Assembly (NCBI RefSeq): GCF_900105215.1
Contig: NZ_FOIP01000001.1
Coordinates: forward strand, 1,634,001 to 1,698,000
From: Lacrimispora sphenoides
GTDB lineage: Bacteria; Bacillota; Clostridia; Lachnospirales; Lachnospiraceae
Length of the DNA: 64,000 bases
Direction of reading: 5' to 3'
Shown: in pieces, positions 8,620 through 17,370 of the stretch
Position numbering within the stretch: position 1 is the first letter of the stretch
How the letters are laid out: each line of letters begins with the position of its first letter
The notes under the pieces: generated by a model
What the model saw: only the letters and a program-made list of their open reading frames with translations
Database searches by the model: none
What the model was told of the DNA's origin: nothing
Translations under genes and position numbers: made by a program

Positions 8620-8946
8620 ATGAAAACCAGAGCAGAATTGATTGCTTATTGCTTAACCTATCCTGATGTTTATGAAGATTATCCCTTTCGTGACCACCAG
8701 TGGGCCGTTATCCGGCACAGAAAAAACAAAAAGGTGTTTGCCTGGATCTATGAGCGGGATGGGATAGTCTGTATTAATCTAAAATGTGATCCGGAGTGGG
8801 CGGAGTTTTGGAGAAAAGCATTCTCCGGTGTACTTCCCGGGTATCATTTGAATAAAAAATATTGGAACACGGTCCTTCTTGACGGGACCGTACCGAAGGA
8901 AGATATCTGTCGAATGATAGGGGAAAGTTTTGATCTGACTATTTGA
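8620..8946 (+). CDS. MmcQ/YjbR-family protein
   Basis: A 108-residue protein with the MmcQ/YjbR pattern: YPDVYEDYPF near the N-terminus, a FAWIYERDGIVCINLKCDPEWAEFWR strand-helix core and a C-terminal YHLNKKYWNTVLLDGTVPKEDI. The fold resembles CyaY and some members are annotated as DNA-binding, but the role is not established. The ATG at 8620 is chosen for GAAGGGAGAG just upstream; a TTG 15 codons earlier is unlikely. It is transcribed away from the nitroreductase gene and is probably a single-gene unit. Confidence 0.82.
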   Translation: MKTRAELIAYCLTYPDVYEDYPFRDHQWAVIRHRKNKKVFAWIYERDGIVCINLKCDPEWAEFWRKAFSGVLPGYHLNKKYWNTVLLDGTVPKEDICRMIGESFDLTI

Positions 8947-9170
8947 TTTTCCAGTTTTGCCGGAAAAATAGTGGTTAAAATTAACAAAAAAATATTATAA
9001 AAATGAATTATTATTGTAATATTTTCAGAGTTGACAAAATTAAAACTAGTAAAATAAAATAAATTCAAGAGCAAAATTTCATAATTTATTATGAGGCCAT
9101 CCGGCTCCAGTTGTAATTAATTTTTAGATTTTGCCTGTTTTTGGCTGGAAAAAATAGCGAGTTGGAATCA
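8947..9170. other. AT-rich intergenic stretch, nothing recognised
   Basis: Very AT-rich sequence between the MmcQ/YjbR gene and the promoter of the acidic lipoprotein gene. I see no gene, no clear terminator with a T-run and no repeat that explains it. Confidence 0.5.
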
Positions 9171-9199
9171 TTGACTTTATTTTCTCAAGGTGCTAAACT
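9171..9199 (+). promoter_or_regulatory. SigA-type promoter of the acidic lipoprotein gene
   Basis: TTGACT at 9171-9176, a 17-base spacer, and TAAACT at 9194-9199. The start codon is at 9290, leaving a leader of about 85 bases. Within the leader, TACATAGG (9216-9223) and CCTATGTA (9262-9269) form an 8-base inverted repeat that ends just before the AAGGAGG ribosome binding site, so the leader may fold near the start region. Confidence 0.5.
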
Positions 9200-9289
9200 G
9201 AGACACGGTTTCAAGTACATAGGACAACATGGAACCAAGACAGATTTATGTAACAATATCACCTATGTATCGCAAGGAGGAGAATAATT

Positions 9290-9592
9290 ATGAAATTAAC
9301 AGCAAAAAAACTGGTACTTACAGGCGTAGCCGTATTAACAATGGCATCTATCTCTGCATGTGGAAGCACAAAGACTGCTGAAACAACAGCAGCTACTGAG
9401 GCTACTGTAGAGGCTACAACAGAAGCAGTTACAACAGAGAACGAAACAACAGAAGTTGTAGAAGAATCCGAAACAGAAGAAGTTACCTTAGATGAAGCTT
9501 CTGATGAAGAAAGCAGCGAAGATGCAGCAGCAGATGAAGTAGAAACAGAGGATGCAGCAGCAGAAGTTGAATCCACAAAAGCAGCAAACTAA
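9290..9592 (+). CDS. Small acidic Thr/Glu/Ala-rich lipoprotein
   Basis: A 100-residue protein. Residues 1-23 are a lipoprotein signal with the lipobox SISAC (Cys at about 24). The remainder is low complexity: alternating Thr, Glu, Ala, Val and Asp with motifs such as TTEA and EDAAA, no Cys and no fold that I recognise. It would be tethered outside the membrane as a flexible, strongly negative tail. A strong AAGGAGG site and a perfect downstream terminator suggest a highly expressed single gene. The function is unknown; cation binding or a spacer role is speculation. Confidence 0.75.
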   Translation: MKLTAKKLVLTGVAVLTMASISACGSTKTAETTAATEATVEATTEAVTTENETTEVVEESETEEVTLDEASDEESSEDAAADEVETEDAAAEVESTKAAN

Positions 9593-9633
9593 TCGTCAGA
9601 ACGAATGATTCGATCAGGAATGCTAAATTTCCG

Positions 9634-9662
9634 GAGCGGGGACAATTGTCCCCGCTCTTTTT
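9634..9662 (+). terminator. Intrinsic terminator
   Basis: A 24-base perfect palindrome (9634-9657, starting GAGCGGGGACAA) followed by TTTTTGC. It ends the lipoprotein transcript. Confidence 0.88.
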
Positions 9663-9739
9663 GCGTTCCCCTGCTATGCAGAGTGATGGCAGTTGTGATA
9701 TAATTTTTCCAAATAACTTTAAAAAGGAGGCCTTTTCCA

Positions 9740-10486
9740 ATGAAAATCACCTATATCCATCACAGTGCATTTCTGGCGGAGCTTGAGACAGTAACTCTGC
9801 TGTTCGATTACACAGAGGGTTCTCTGCCAAAAATCAATGATAAGAAACCTCTGCTTGTTTTTGCAAGCCACCGACACGGGGATCATTATTCTGAAAAAAT
9901 TCTGGAGCTTATAAAGGAGCATGAGAAGACCAGGTACATTTTCTCCGATGATATCCCAAAGGGACGTCTGCCCAAAGAGCTTCTCGATGAGGTGGTCTTT
10001 ATGAAGCCCGGGGAAAAGATCTGTTTTTCTAATTCAGAAGGAAATCTCACAGGCCCTATCTCTGCAGAAGAAAGGGCAGATGCAGAGGTTCTGACCCTCC
10101 GTTCCACCGATGAAGGCGTTGCGTTTCTTGTGAAAGCGGAAGGAAAGGTCATTTACCATGCCGGAGATCTAAACAACTGGAGATGGGAAGGGGAACCGGA
10201 CAGCTGGAATGACCAGATGGCAAAGCAGTATTCTGGGGAAGTGGATAAGCTGTCAGATATGCACATAGATGCAGCTTTTCTCCCGCTTGACCCCAGACAG
10301 GAGAAGGCCTTTTCTCTCGGCTTTGACGAATTCATGAGAAAGACCCGGGTAAGCCATGCATTTCCCATGCATTTCTGGGGAGATTTTTCTGTGATCGGCA
10401 GGTTAAAGGACATGGATATTTCCGCGCCTTACCGGGACCGGATCGTGGAGCTCCATGAAGACGGGGAATGCTTTGAAATCGGGTAG
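9740..10486 (+). CDS. MBL-fold metallo-hydrolase
   Basis: A 248-residue metallo-beta-lactamase-fold protein. The metal motif reads ASHRHGDH (residues about 41-48), with further ligand candidates in VIYHAGDLNNW and the C-terminal AFPMHFWGD. The overall pattern resembles UlaG-like or archaeal-type MBL hydrolases that act on small molecules or RNA ends; no substrate can be assigned. AAAGGAGG precedes the ATG by about ten bases. The ThrE-like gene starts 14 bases after its stop, suggesting cotranscription. Confidence 0.83.
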   Translation: MKITYIHHSAFLAELETVTLLFDYTEGSLPKINDKKPLLVFASHRHGDHYSEKILELIKEHEKTRYIFSDDIPKGRLPKELLDEVVFMKPGEKICFSNSEGNLTGPISAEERADAEVLTLRSTDEGVAFLVKAEGKVIYHAGDLNNWRWEGEPDSWNDQMAKQYSGEVDKLSDMHIDAAFLPLDPRQEKAFSLGFDEFMRKTRVSHAFPMHFWGDFSVIGRLKDMDISAPYRDRIVELHEDGECFEIG

Positions 10487-10499
10487 GAGACAGGTTTTT

Positions 10500-11312
10500 A
10501 TGGAAAACGAGAAGGAACAGCCAGGGGAACTGACACCTGAGGAGCAGAGAGAGGTTTTAGAGGCCGCCATGCAGGCAGGGCATATTCTGCTGGAAAATGG
10601 GGCGGAAATCTTCCGGGTGGAGGAGACTATGGAGCGGATCTGCTGTCACTATGGGATCCGGTCCGGGAATTCCTTTGTTCTAAGCAATGGAATTTTTACG
10701 ACCTCAGGCAATGAGAGAGAGGAAATATTTGCAAAGGTCCAGCATATTCCTGTGAGCGGAACCCATTTGGACCGGGTTGCGGCGGTAAACCAGCTATCCA
10801 GGGAAATTGAGACAGGCTTATTAAGCCCCGGTGATGTAAGGCACCGGCTGGACCAGATTCGGGTCATGCCGGGAAAACCAAGAACCATGCAGATCCTTGC
10901 CTCCGGTGTTGGAAGCGCCTGCTTTTGTTATCTGTTTGGAGGAACCCTAAGGGACGGTTTATCGGCCTTTGGCTCCGGGATTCTTCTATATGTATATGTG
11001 ATTTTTCTAAGCAGACCCCATCTCTCAAAGATAGTAGGAAGCATCGGGGGAGGAGCCCTGGTCACATTTTTGTGTACAGTTCTTTATCTGCTTCATTTTG
11101 GAGAGAATTTGAATTTTATGATCATTGGTTCCATTATGCCCCTGATTCCTGGAGTTGCCTTTACCAATGCCATCCGGGATATTGCAGACGGAGATTATAT
11201 CTCGGGTTCCGTCCGGATGATTGATGCACTGCTGGTATTTTTCTGCATAGCTATGGGTGTTGGGATGGTTTTCAGCCTGTTCCACCGGCTGACGGGAGGT
11301 GTGCTTCTATGA
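10500..11312 (+). CDS. ThrE-like threonine/serine exporter, large subunit
   Basis: A 270-residue membrane protein. The N-terminal 110 residues are the soluble ThrE domain (GHILLENGAEIFRVEETMERICCHYG, then SNGIFTTSG), followed by five hydrophobic segments including IGSIMPLIPGVAFTNAIRDIADGDYISG, a family signature. The ATG at 10500 is preceded by TAGGAGA; an upstream in-frame ATG overlapping the MBL gene is less likely. In Firmicutes ThrE is split in two, and here the second part starts in the ATGA overlap of the stop codon. Confidence 0.85.
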   Translation: MENEKEQPGELTPEEQREVLEAAMQAGHILLENGAEIFRVEETMERICCHYGIRSGNSFVLSNGIFTTSGNEREEIFAKVQHIPVSGTHLDRVAAVNQLSREIETGLLSPGDVRHRLDQIRVMPGKPRTMQILASGVGSACFCYLFGGTLRDGLSAFGSGILLYVYVIFLSRPHLSKIVGSIGGGALVTFLCTVLYLLHFGENLNFMIIGSIMPLIPGVAFTNAIRDIADGDYISGSVRMIDALLVFFCIAMGVGMVFSLFHRLTGGVLL

Positions 11313-11764
11313 GTGTGTTTATGGAAGCCGCCGCTGCGGTTGTTGGTACGGTTGCTTTTTCCCTTTTGTTTGGGGTTCCCGCCAGGTTTTATCCATACTG
11401 TGGGCTGATCGGAGGAGCAGGCTGGCTGGTCTATGGAGGGCTTATGAATGGACTATCGGCTCCGTCGGCCGCTTTGGCGGCCACCATTGTGGTGATTTTT
11501 CTTTCCAGGACTTTTGCTGTAAGGGAACGATGTCCTGTCACTATATTTTTAATATCCGGTATTTTTCCCCTGGTGCCCGGGGCGGGAATATACTGGACGG
11601 CTTATTATATTGTGACGGATGAACTGGCGCTGGCAGTTCGGACCGGTTTTCTTGCATGTAAGGTGGCGGTTGCCATTGTACTTGGCATTGTATTTGTATT
11701 TGAGCTGCCCCAGAAATTTTTTACATTTGCTGCAAAGAAACAGGAGGAAGTGGACGATAGATAA
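11309..11764 (+). CDS. ThrE-like threonine/serine exporter, small subunit
   Basis: A 151-residue membrane protein of about four helices matching the second half of ThrE (DUF3815): GVPARFYPYCGLIGGAGWLVYGGL, then RCPVTIFLISGIFPLVPGAGIYWTAYYIV. Its ATG overlaps the stop of the larger subunit by four bases, so translation is probably coupled and the two proteins form one exporter. GGGAGGTG precedes the start. Confidence 0.87.
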   Translation: MSVFMEAAAAVVGTVAFSLLFGVPARFYPYCGLIGGAGWLVYGGLMNGLSAPSAALAATIVVIFLSRTFAVRERCPVTIFLISGIFPLVPGAGIYWTAYYIVTDELALAVRTGFLACKVAVAIVLGIVFVFELPQKFFTFAAKKQEEVDDR

Positions 11765-11786
11765 GAAAGAAAGGTAGGAATAGAAG

Positions 11787-13076
11787 ATGATATGGATTAA
11801 AAATGCTCATGTAGTTGACCCTGGGAATCAGGTGGAAGGAACTATGGATATCTGCATTGCAGATGGGAAGATTGTCGGTATGGGAGAACAGCTTAAGATG
11901 GATGCCCTTCCCGTTTCAAAGGAGGATGTAGTAATCGATGCTTCCGGTTTTATCGTTGCCCCTGGGTTTGTAGATGTCCATGTTCATTTCCGGGATCCTG
12001 GTCTTACTTATAAAGAGGATATACAGACCGGAGCCAGAGCGGCGGCAAAAGGTGGGTTTACAGCAGTTGTTTGTATGGCAAATACAAAGCCTCCCGTGGA
12101 TAATGTAGAAACCCTTCAGTATGTGATGAGGGAAGGGAAGAAAACAGGCATCCACGTGCTGCAGGCTGCAGCTGTATCGAAGGGACTTCTTGGCAGAGAA
12201 CTGACGGATATGGAAGAATTAAAAAATCAGGGGGCGGTGGGATTTACCGATGACGGGATTCCCCTCCTTGATGAGAAGCTGGTAAAAGAAGCTATGGAAC
12301 GTGCGGTAAAGCTTAACGTTCCATTGAGCTTTCACGAGGAAGACCCTGCTTTTATCACAAACAATGGCATCAACCATGGCAAAGTATCTGAGCATCTTGG
12401 AATCTTCGGTTCCCCGGCTTTGGCGGAGGACTGCCTGGTTGCCCGGGACTGTATGATTGCCCTTCACACCGGCGCGGCGGTAGATATCCAGCATATCAGT
12501 TCCGCCGCCTCCGTTAAGATGGTAAAGCTTGCAAAGGAGCTGGGGGCTAAAGTGTATGCGGAAGTGACACCCCATCATTTCACCCTGACAGAGGAAGCGG
12601 TATTAAAGCATGGGACCCTGGCAAAAATGAATCCTCCCCTTCGGACGGAAGAGGATCGTAAGGCCATAATTCAGGGACTAAAGGACGGAAGTATTGATAT
12701 CATTGCCACGGATCACGCTCCCCACAGTGCCGAGGAAAAGTCAAAGGAACTGACTGAGGCCCCAAGCGGGATCATCGGGCTGGAAACTGCGCTGGGGCTT
12801 GGTGTGACAAACTTAGTCCGGCCCGGGCATCTGACCATGATGGAGCTGATGGAAAAGATGAGTTTAAATCCTTCGAAGCTGTACCGGCTGGATTTTGGCT
12901 GTATAAAGGAGGAATCTGCTGCGGATCTGGTGATTTTTGACCCCAATGAGGAATGGACAGTAGGAGAATATGCCTCCAAGTCTTCCAATTCCCCGTTTAC
13001 AGGAGAACGATTGTTTGGAAAGGTGAAGTATACCATCTGCGGCGGACGGATCGTTTATCAGGATGAAAAAGACTGA
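11787..13076 (+). CDS. pyrC: Dihydroorotase
   Basis: A 429-residue class I dihydroorotase that closes carbamoyl-aspartate to dihydroorotate in pyrimidine synthesis. Visible landmarks are the zinc motif DVHVHFRDPG near residue 60, the carbamylated-lysine region around residue 150, HHFTLTE near residue 265, and the catalytic Asp segment IATDHAPHS near residue 305. The length is normal for the family. It lies alone, not with other pyr genes, 22 bases after the ThrE pair and 33 bases before an unknown gene. The ATG follows AAAGGTAGGA. Confidence 0.93.
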   Translation: MIWIKNAHVVDPGNQVEGTMDICIADGKIVGMGEQLKMDALPVSKEDVVIDASGFIVAPGFVDVHVHFRDPGLTYKEDIQTGARAAAKGGFTAVVCMANTKPPVDNVETLQYVMREGKKTGIHVLQAAAVSKGLLGRELTDMEELKNQGAVGFTDDGIPLLDEKLVKEAMERAVKLNVPLSFHEEDPAFITNNGINHGKVSEHLGIFGSPALAEDCLVARDCMIALHTGAAVDIQHISSAASVKMVKLAKELGAKVYAEVTPHHFTLTEEAVLKHGTLAKMNPPLRTEEDRKAIIQGLKDGSIDIIATDHAPHSAEEKSKELTEAPSGIIGLETALGLGVTNLVRPGHLTMMELMEKMSLNPSKLYRLDFGCIKEESAADLVIFDPNEEWTVGEYASKSSNSPFTGERLFGKVKYTICGGRIVYQDEKD

Positions 13077-13109
13077 TGAATGTGAAAGTGGCCAAAAGGG
13101 AGTGATAAC

Positions 13110-14717
13110 ATGGAGATAAAGGCACAGGATCCGCCGTCTGCTGCGGCTCCCAAAGGCGAACCTGCGGCCGTGGATATTCAGCGGGCTGTAGAGGAAGCAG
13201 ATATAAAGGGAAGGATCGAGGCCAGTGAGCGGTTTATGGAAGAACTGAGCCGGAGCGTAGAGGAAAACCGTGAGAAAAGGAGTGAGGAAGGCGGGGAAGA
13301 TAAGAGGGAAACAAGATCTGCCCGGGATACTGCCGCTCTGTCAGATGAAAGCGCCTATTATAAGCTAAGCGCTGATGAGCTTTCTGATCTTGATAAAATG
13401 TGGGGAAAGGAAGAGGCTGATTTGGCATGGGAGGATATCCTGTCGTGGAGTCCGTCTGCCTTAAAGCCCTTCCCTGAGGAACTGGAGTATCTTGCATTGA
13501 TTTATAAGTATCTGCTGCAGGCCATCCTTGAGAATACGACTGCAGGAGTGCAGGAGGATCAGCTTGCCGCACTGGAGACCGCATTATCGGATATCCTTAT
13601 GAAGGTGCTTGAGTCACGCATGGGGGAACTGAAAGTCCTCTTTGGGAGTTTCGGGTCCCCAAGCTCCATGGCAGCCTTAAAGGCTGCGCTTTACCGCAGT
13701 GTCACAGGAAATACTCTAAGCAGCGGAGAACTGCAAAGGGTTTTTGAGGAGCAGGAAAGTGCCGGAGATACGGTTAAATTTAATCCGGGCAGCATTAGAA
13801 TCCCGGTAAATGAATCCGGAAATGAAGCAGAGCAAGGAATGATCTATCAGCCTGCCGGGGAGGGACGGATAAAGAATGATCCCCGGTATACCTGGCGGAT
13901 GCGAAGGGAGGTTCCGCTGTCCGTCCTGGAAGGGAGCGGTTTTCCGGGGAATAAGACATATGGTGCCAAGGTCTCCATTTCCTCCATGGGGAAAAATACG
14001 GTTTATTCTCCTTCGGATCTTGAATCGGCGGAGGCTTTTGCCGGGTATATAAATCATAAGGGAAATTTGTTAAGGGGCTCCGGGCTTTCAGGAGGAAGCG
14101 AGGAGCTTTATGGGTTTCTTGCTGCGCTGATGGCGATTAAATCCCAAACCTTTGGAGCTTATTCCGGGATAAACAAAGGACTGGCTGCTGATCTGCGGGA
14201 GGCGGTTGACCGAATGATTGATTATTACATACAGGAAGCGTTTAGGCAGTCTGAGGGCGCCATGAAAAGGCTGGGGGGCAGGAATGTCCTCTTTCAGCCC
14301 AGGTCTGCTTATAAAATCTATTATTATATGTTGAACCTCTATCAGACCACCAGAGATCTGCGGGAGACCGCAAATAAGGGGATAAAACATGCATATCAGC
14401 AGTTTTTAAAGGATAAGGAATGTCCGGTAGGCAAGGATGATTCCGGATCCTTTTTTACAAAGGACAATAGGGATCCAAGGGAGGACTGGAAAGAGGGCAA
14501 GAAAATAGTAGAACGTGACTGGAAGGAATTTCTGTCCTTTATGGGAAGAGAGGATTTGGGCGGGATTCCCTTAGGAATCATGGAATTAAGTCCCTGGGGA
14601 ATGCTTGCGGAGCCGGAGCTGACTTCCAGAGGAAGGGGAAGTACCATAAGTCCTGTCTTCCTTGGGGGAGCTGCGATTGTTATTTTCATCCTGGTTTTAT
14701 TTATGTTCTTTTTTTAA
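13110..14717 (+). CDS. Unrecognised protein with C-terminal membrane anchor
   Basis: A 535-residue protein that I do not recognise. Residues 1-85 are charged and rich in Glu, Arg, Ala and Ser (probably a coiled or disordered region); residues 90-470 are a mixed, mainly helical body; the last 25 residues (PVFLGGAAIVIFILVLFMFFF) form one membrane helix ending exactly at the C-terminus. There is no signal peptide, so it looks like a tail-anchored protein with its body in the cytoplasm. Start ATG follows AAGGGAGTGATAAC. It lies 33 bases after pyrC and codon use resembles its neighbours. No catalytic motif is visible. Confidence 0.75.
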   Translation: MEIKAQDPPSAAAPKGEPAAVDIQRAVEEADIKGRIEASERFMEELSRSVEENREKRSEEGGEDKRETRSARDTAALSDESAYYKLSADELSDLDKMWGKEEADLAWEDILSWSPSALKPFPEELEYLALIYKYLLQAILENTTAGVQEDQLAALETALSDILMKVLESRMGELKVLFGSFGSPSSMAALKAALYRSVTGNTLSSGELQRVFEEQESAGDTVKFNPGSIRIPVNESGNEAEQGMIYQPAGEGRIKNDPRYTWRMRREVPLSVLEGSGFPGNKTYGAKVSISSMGKNTVYSPSDLESAEAFAGYINHKGNLLRGSGLSGGSEELYGFLAALMAIKSQTFGAYSGINKGLAADLREAVDRMIDYYIQEAFRQSEGAMKRLGGRNVLFQPRSAYKIYYYMLNLYQTTRDLRETANKGIKHAYQQFLKDKECPVGKDDSGSFFTKDNRDPREDWKEGKKIVERDWKEFLSFMGREDLGGIPLGIMELSPWGMLAEPELTSRGRGSTISPVFLGGAAIVIFILVLFMFFF

Positions 14718-14808
14718 AACTAATTTTATAATTGCAAATTTCTTCTTTACAGAAGCACTTTAGTGTGCTACCATGGTAACACATGAAAAGCAAGAGGAGG
14801 ATGCAATT

Positions 14809-15651
14809 ATGAAAAAAGGAATTATAATAGCAGCAGTGTTAGGAGCGGTAGTCCTGCTTGGCGGCTGTTCCGGGCAAAAGAGCGAAGTTACGGCTTCTGC
14901 GTCTTCCGATACCACTGCAGCAACAGCAAAAGAGACTGGAAAAGAAACAGAATCAGGCGCTGATACATTTACCGTTGGATTTGACCAGGATTTTCCGCCG
15001 ATGGGTTTTGTCGGAGACAATGGAGAATATACTGGTTTTGACTTAGAACTGGCACAGGAGGTTTCAAACCGCCTTGGCAGGAAATTTGTTCCCCAGCCCA
15101 TTGCCTGGGATGCCAAGGATATGGAGCTGGAGGCAGGAAATATTGACTGCATCTGGAATGGCTTTACCATTACAGGCCGTGAAGACGGCTATACCTGGAC
15201 AAAGCCCTATATGGAGAACAGTCAGGTGTTTGTAGTGGGAAAGGACTCCGGTATTAAGACCTTAGCTGACTTATCAGGAAAGATCGTTGAGGTTCAAGCG
15301 GATTCCTCCGCGGAAAAGGCACTGCAGGCGGATGGAAAGCTGGCGGAAACCTTTGGAACCCTTCAGACAACACCGGATTACAATACCGCATTTATGGACC
15401 TGGAGATGGGAGCAGTGGATGCCATTGCAATGGATGTGATTGTGGCAGGATACCAGATCGAGCAGAGGAAGGCGGATTTTATTATACTGGATGAGGCCCT
15501 TGCTGCTGAAGAATACGGCGTTGGATTTAAGAAAGGCAATGACGCCTTAAGAGATCAGGTCCAGGAACAGTTAGAGGCTATGGCTGCTGACGGGACTCTT
15601 GAGAAGATCTCAGAAAAATGGTTTGGCAAGGATGTAACAACAGTTAAATAA
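14809..15651 (+). CDS. Polar amino-acid ABC transporter, substrate-binding lipoprotein
   Basis: A 280-residue family 3 solute-binding protein. Lipoprotein signal with lipobox LLGGC (Cys about 20), a Ser/Thr-rich linker to residue 50, then the binding fold: FTVGFDQDFPPMGFVGDNGEYTGFDLELAQEV, the ligand loop NGFTITGRE and the second-lobe VEVQADSSAEKAL. The specificity (Gln, Glu, cystine or others) cannot be told. ATG 14809 follows AGAGGAGG; an upstream ATG at 14773 would bury the signal peptide. A terminator separates it from the permease gene. Confidence 0.9.
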   Translation: MKKGIIIAAVLGAVVLLGGCSGQKSEVTASASSDTTAATAKETGKETESGADTFTVGFDQDFPPMGFVGDNGEYTGFDLELAQEVSNRLGRKFVPQPIAWDAKDMELEAGNIDCIWNGFTITGREDGYTWTKPYMENSQVFVVGKDSGIKTLADLSGKIVEVQADSSAEKALQADGKLAETFGTLQTTPDYNTAFMDLEMGAVDAIAMDVIVAGYQIEQRKADFIILDEALAAEEYGVGFKKGNDALRDQVQEQLEAMAADGTLEKISEKWFGKDVTTVK

Positions 15652-15765
15652 TCTAATACTCCGTAAAATGTCAGGAAGTATTTGACCCTTACAGCATTTG
15701 CCAGATGTAGAATGCAAGCATTCCTGCACCTGGCTCATTGCTTGCAGAAATAAAGATTTAATAAT

Positions 15766-15805
15766 GGGTTCCGGTCCCCCAGCCATGGGCCGGACCCTAT
15801 TTTTT
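15766..15805 (+). terminator. Partial terminator between binding protein and permease
   Basis: GGGTTCCGG pairs with CCGGACCC around CCCAGCCATGGG, followed by TATTTTTTAG. Lying inside the importer operon, it probably lets only part of the transcripts continue, giving more binding protein than membrane subunits. Confidence 0.7.
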
Positions 15806-15824
15806 AGAACATGGAGGAGAAATC

Positions 15825-16475
15825 ATGGCTTTAACGAAGATATTTTTACAATTGGCAGGGGGAATGTGGGTCAGCATCCAGATATTTGTAGTGACGCTGG
15901 TCTTTTCTCTGCCCCTGGGACTTTTGGTATCCTTTGGAAGGATGTCTAAAAACCCTGTTATTCAGGCCATTGTTAAATTCTATATTTCAGTCATGAGGGG
16001 AACTCCATTGATGCTGCAGCTGATGGTGGTATATTTCGGACCATACTATTTATTCGGCATAAAGGTAGGGAACGGGTACCGCCTCTGGGCCGCATTTATT
16101 GGCTTTGTCATCAACTATGCAGCGTATTTTGCGGAAATATACCGGAGCGGGATCCAATCCATGCCGGTGGGACAGTATGAAGCGGCAAAGCTTTTAGGCT
16201 ATACAAAGACCCAGACCTTTTTCCGTATCATATTTCCCCAGGTGGTGAAGCGGATCCTGCCGTCTGTGACCAATGAGGTCATTACTCTGGTCAAGGACAC
16301 CTCCCTGGCTTTTTCTATCAGCGTTTTAGAGATGTTTGCAGTTGCTAAGGCTCTGGCCTCGTCCCAGACAAGCCTTATTCCTTTTGTGGCAGCAGGCCTG
16401 TTTTATTATATCTTTAACCTTATCGTGGCAATTGGGATGGAATACATAGAAAAGCGGTTGAACTATTATCAATAG
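15825..16475 (+). CDS. Polar amino-acid ABC transporter, permease
   Basis: A 216-residue HisM/GlnP-type permease with about five helices. The family features are MRGTPLMLQLMVVYFGPYY near residue 62 and the EAA loop YEAAKLLGYTKTQTFFRIIFPQ near residue 120, which docks on the ATPase. AGGAG precedes the ATG; it is followed 12 bases later by the ATPase gene. Confidence 0.92.
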   Translation: MALTKIFLQLAGGMWVSIQIFVVTLVFSLPLGLLVSFGRMSKNPVIQAIVKFYISVMRGTPLMLQLMVVYFGPYYLFGIKVGNGYRLWAAFIGFVINYAAYFAEIYRSGIQSMPVGQYEAAKLLGYTKTQTFFRIIFPQVVKRILPSVTNEVITLVKDTSLAFSISVLEMFAVAKALASSQTSLIPFVAAGLFYYIFNLIVAIGMEYIEKRLNYYQ

Positions 16476-16487
16476 GAGGAAGAAAAG

Positions 16488-17249
16488 ATGTACTTACTGG
16501 AAATGAACCATGTAAAAAAAGCGTTTGATGGCCAGGGCGTGCTTCGGGATATTTCCCTGTCGGTAAAGGAGGGCGAGATCGTTTCCATCATCGGTCCATC
16601 CGGTTCAGGAAAATCCACCCTGCTTCGGTGCGCTACCATGCTGGAAGAGATGGATGGGGGAGAACTTAATTATCTGGGAGAAAAGGCTGCATGGAACGGG
16701 CCCGACGGAAAGGCCATCTATGCCAAAGGGGAAAGACGAAAGGAAATCCAGAAGAATTACGGCCTGGTATTCCAGAACTTCCACTTATTTCCCCATATGA
16801 CGGTTTTAAAAAACATTACCGATGCGCCGGTTCATGTGCAGAAACGGGATAAGGAAGAGGTTTTTTCCGAGGCCATGAAACTTCTTAAAAAGATGGGACT
16901 GGAAGATAAGGCAGAAGCATATCCCTGCCAGCTTTCCGGAGGGCAGTGCCAGCGGGTAGCCATAGCAAGGGCACTTGCCCTCAATCCCAGGATCCTGTTT
17001 TTTGATGAACCGACTTCCGCTCTGGATCCGGAGCTTACGGGAGAGGTATTAAAGGTCATTAAATCCCTTGCAGACATGCATATCACAATGGTCATAGTGA
17101 CTCATGAGATGGCCTTTGCCAGGGATATCTCAGACAGGATCATCTTTATGGCTGACGGCGTGATCGTAGAGGAGGGAACTCCGGAAGAGGTATTTTCCTC
17201 CAGCAATGAGCGGACCCAGAGCTTTCTTGGAAGGTATGGAGAGGGTTGA
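16488..17249 (+). CDS. Polar amino-acid ABC transporter, ATP-binding protein
   Basis: A 253-residue GlnQ/HisP-type ATPase. Walker [10 protein letters not shown] at about residue 38, Q-loop [13 protein letters not shown], signature [15 protein letters not shown], Walker [13 protein letters not shown], and H-loop VTHEM are all intact. Compared with GlnQ it has an extra 15-residue insertion after the Walker A region. It works with the permease directly upstream and the lipoprotein two genes upstream. Confidence 0.93.
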   Translation: MYLLEMNHVKKAFDGQGVLRDISLSVKEGEIVSIIGPSGSGKSTLLRCATMLEEMDGGELNYLGEKAAWNGPDGKAIYAKGERRKEIQKNYGLVFQNFHLFPHMTVLKNITDAPVHVQKRDKEEVFSEAMKLLKKMGLEDKAEAYPCQLSGGQCQRVAIARALALNPRILFFDEPTSALDPELTGEVLKVIKSLADMHITMVIVTHEMAFARDISDRIIFMADGVIVEEGTPEEVFSSSNERTQSFLGRYGEG

Positions 17250-17370
17250 AATTACCAATTATAGGAAATTTGTAAAATTAATTAAGGAAAAAGATAAAGA
17301 TTTTTCACAATCGGATGATATACTAAATGTGGAATCATAGGTGATTTAGGAAAGAAAGAAGAGGATGCTT

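Noticed and set aside
9256..9576. Minus-strand Ser-rich frame opposite the acidic lipoprotein
   Set aside because: It mirrors the repetitive codons of the real gene on the other strand and has no start site.
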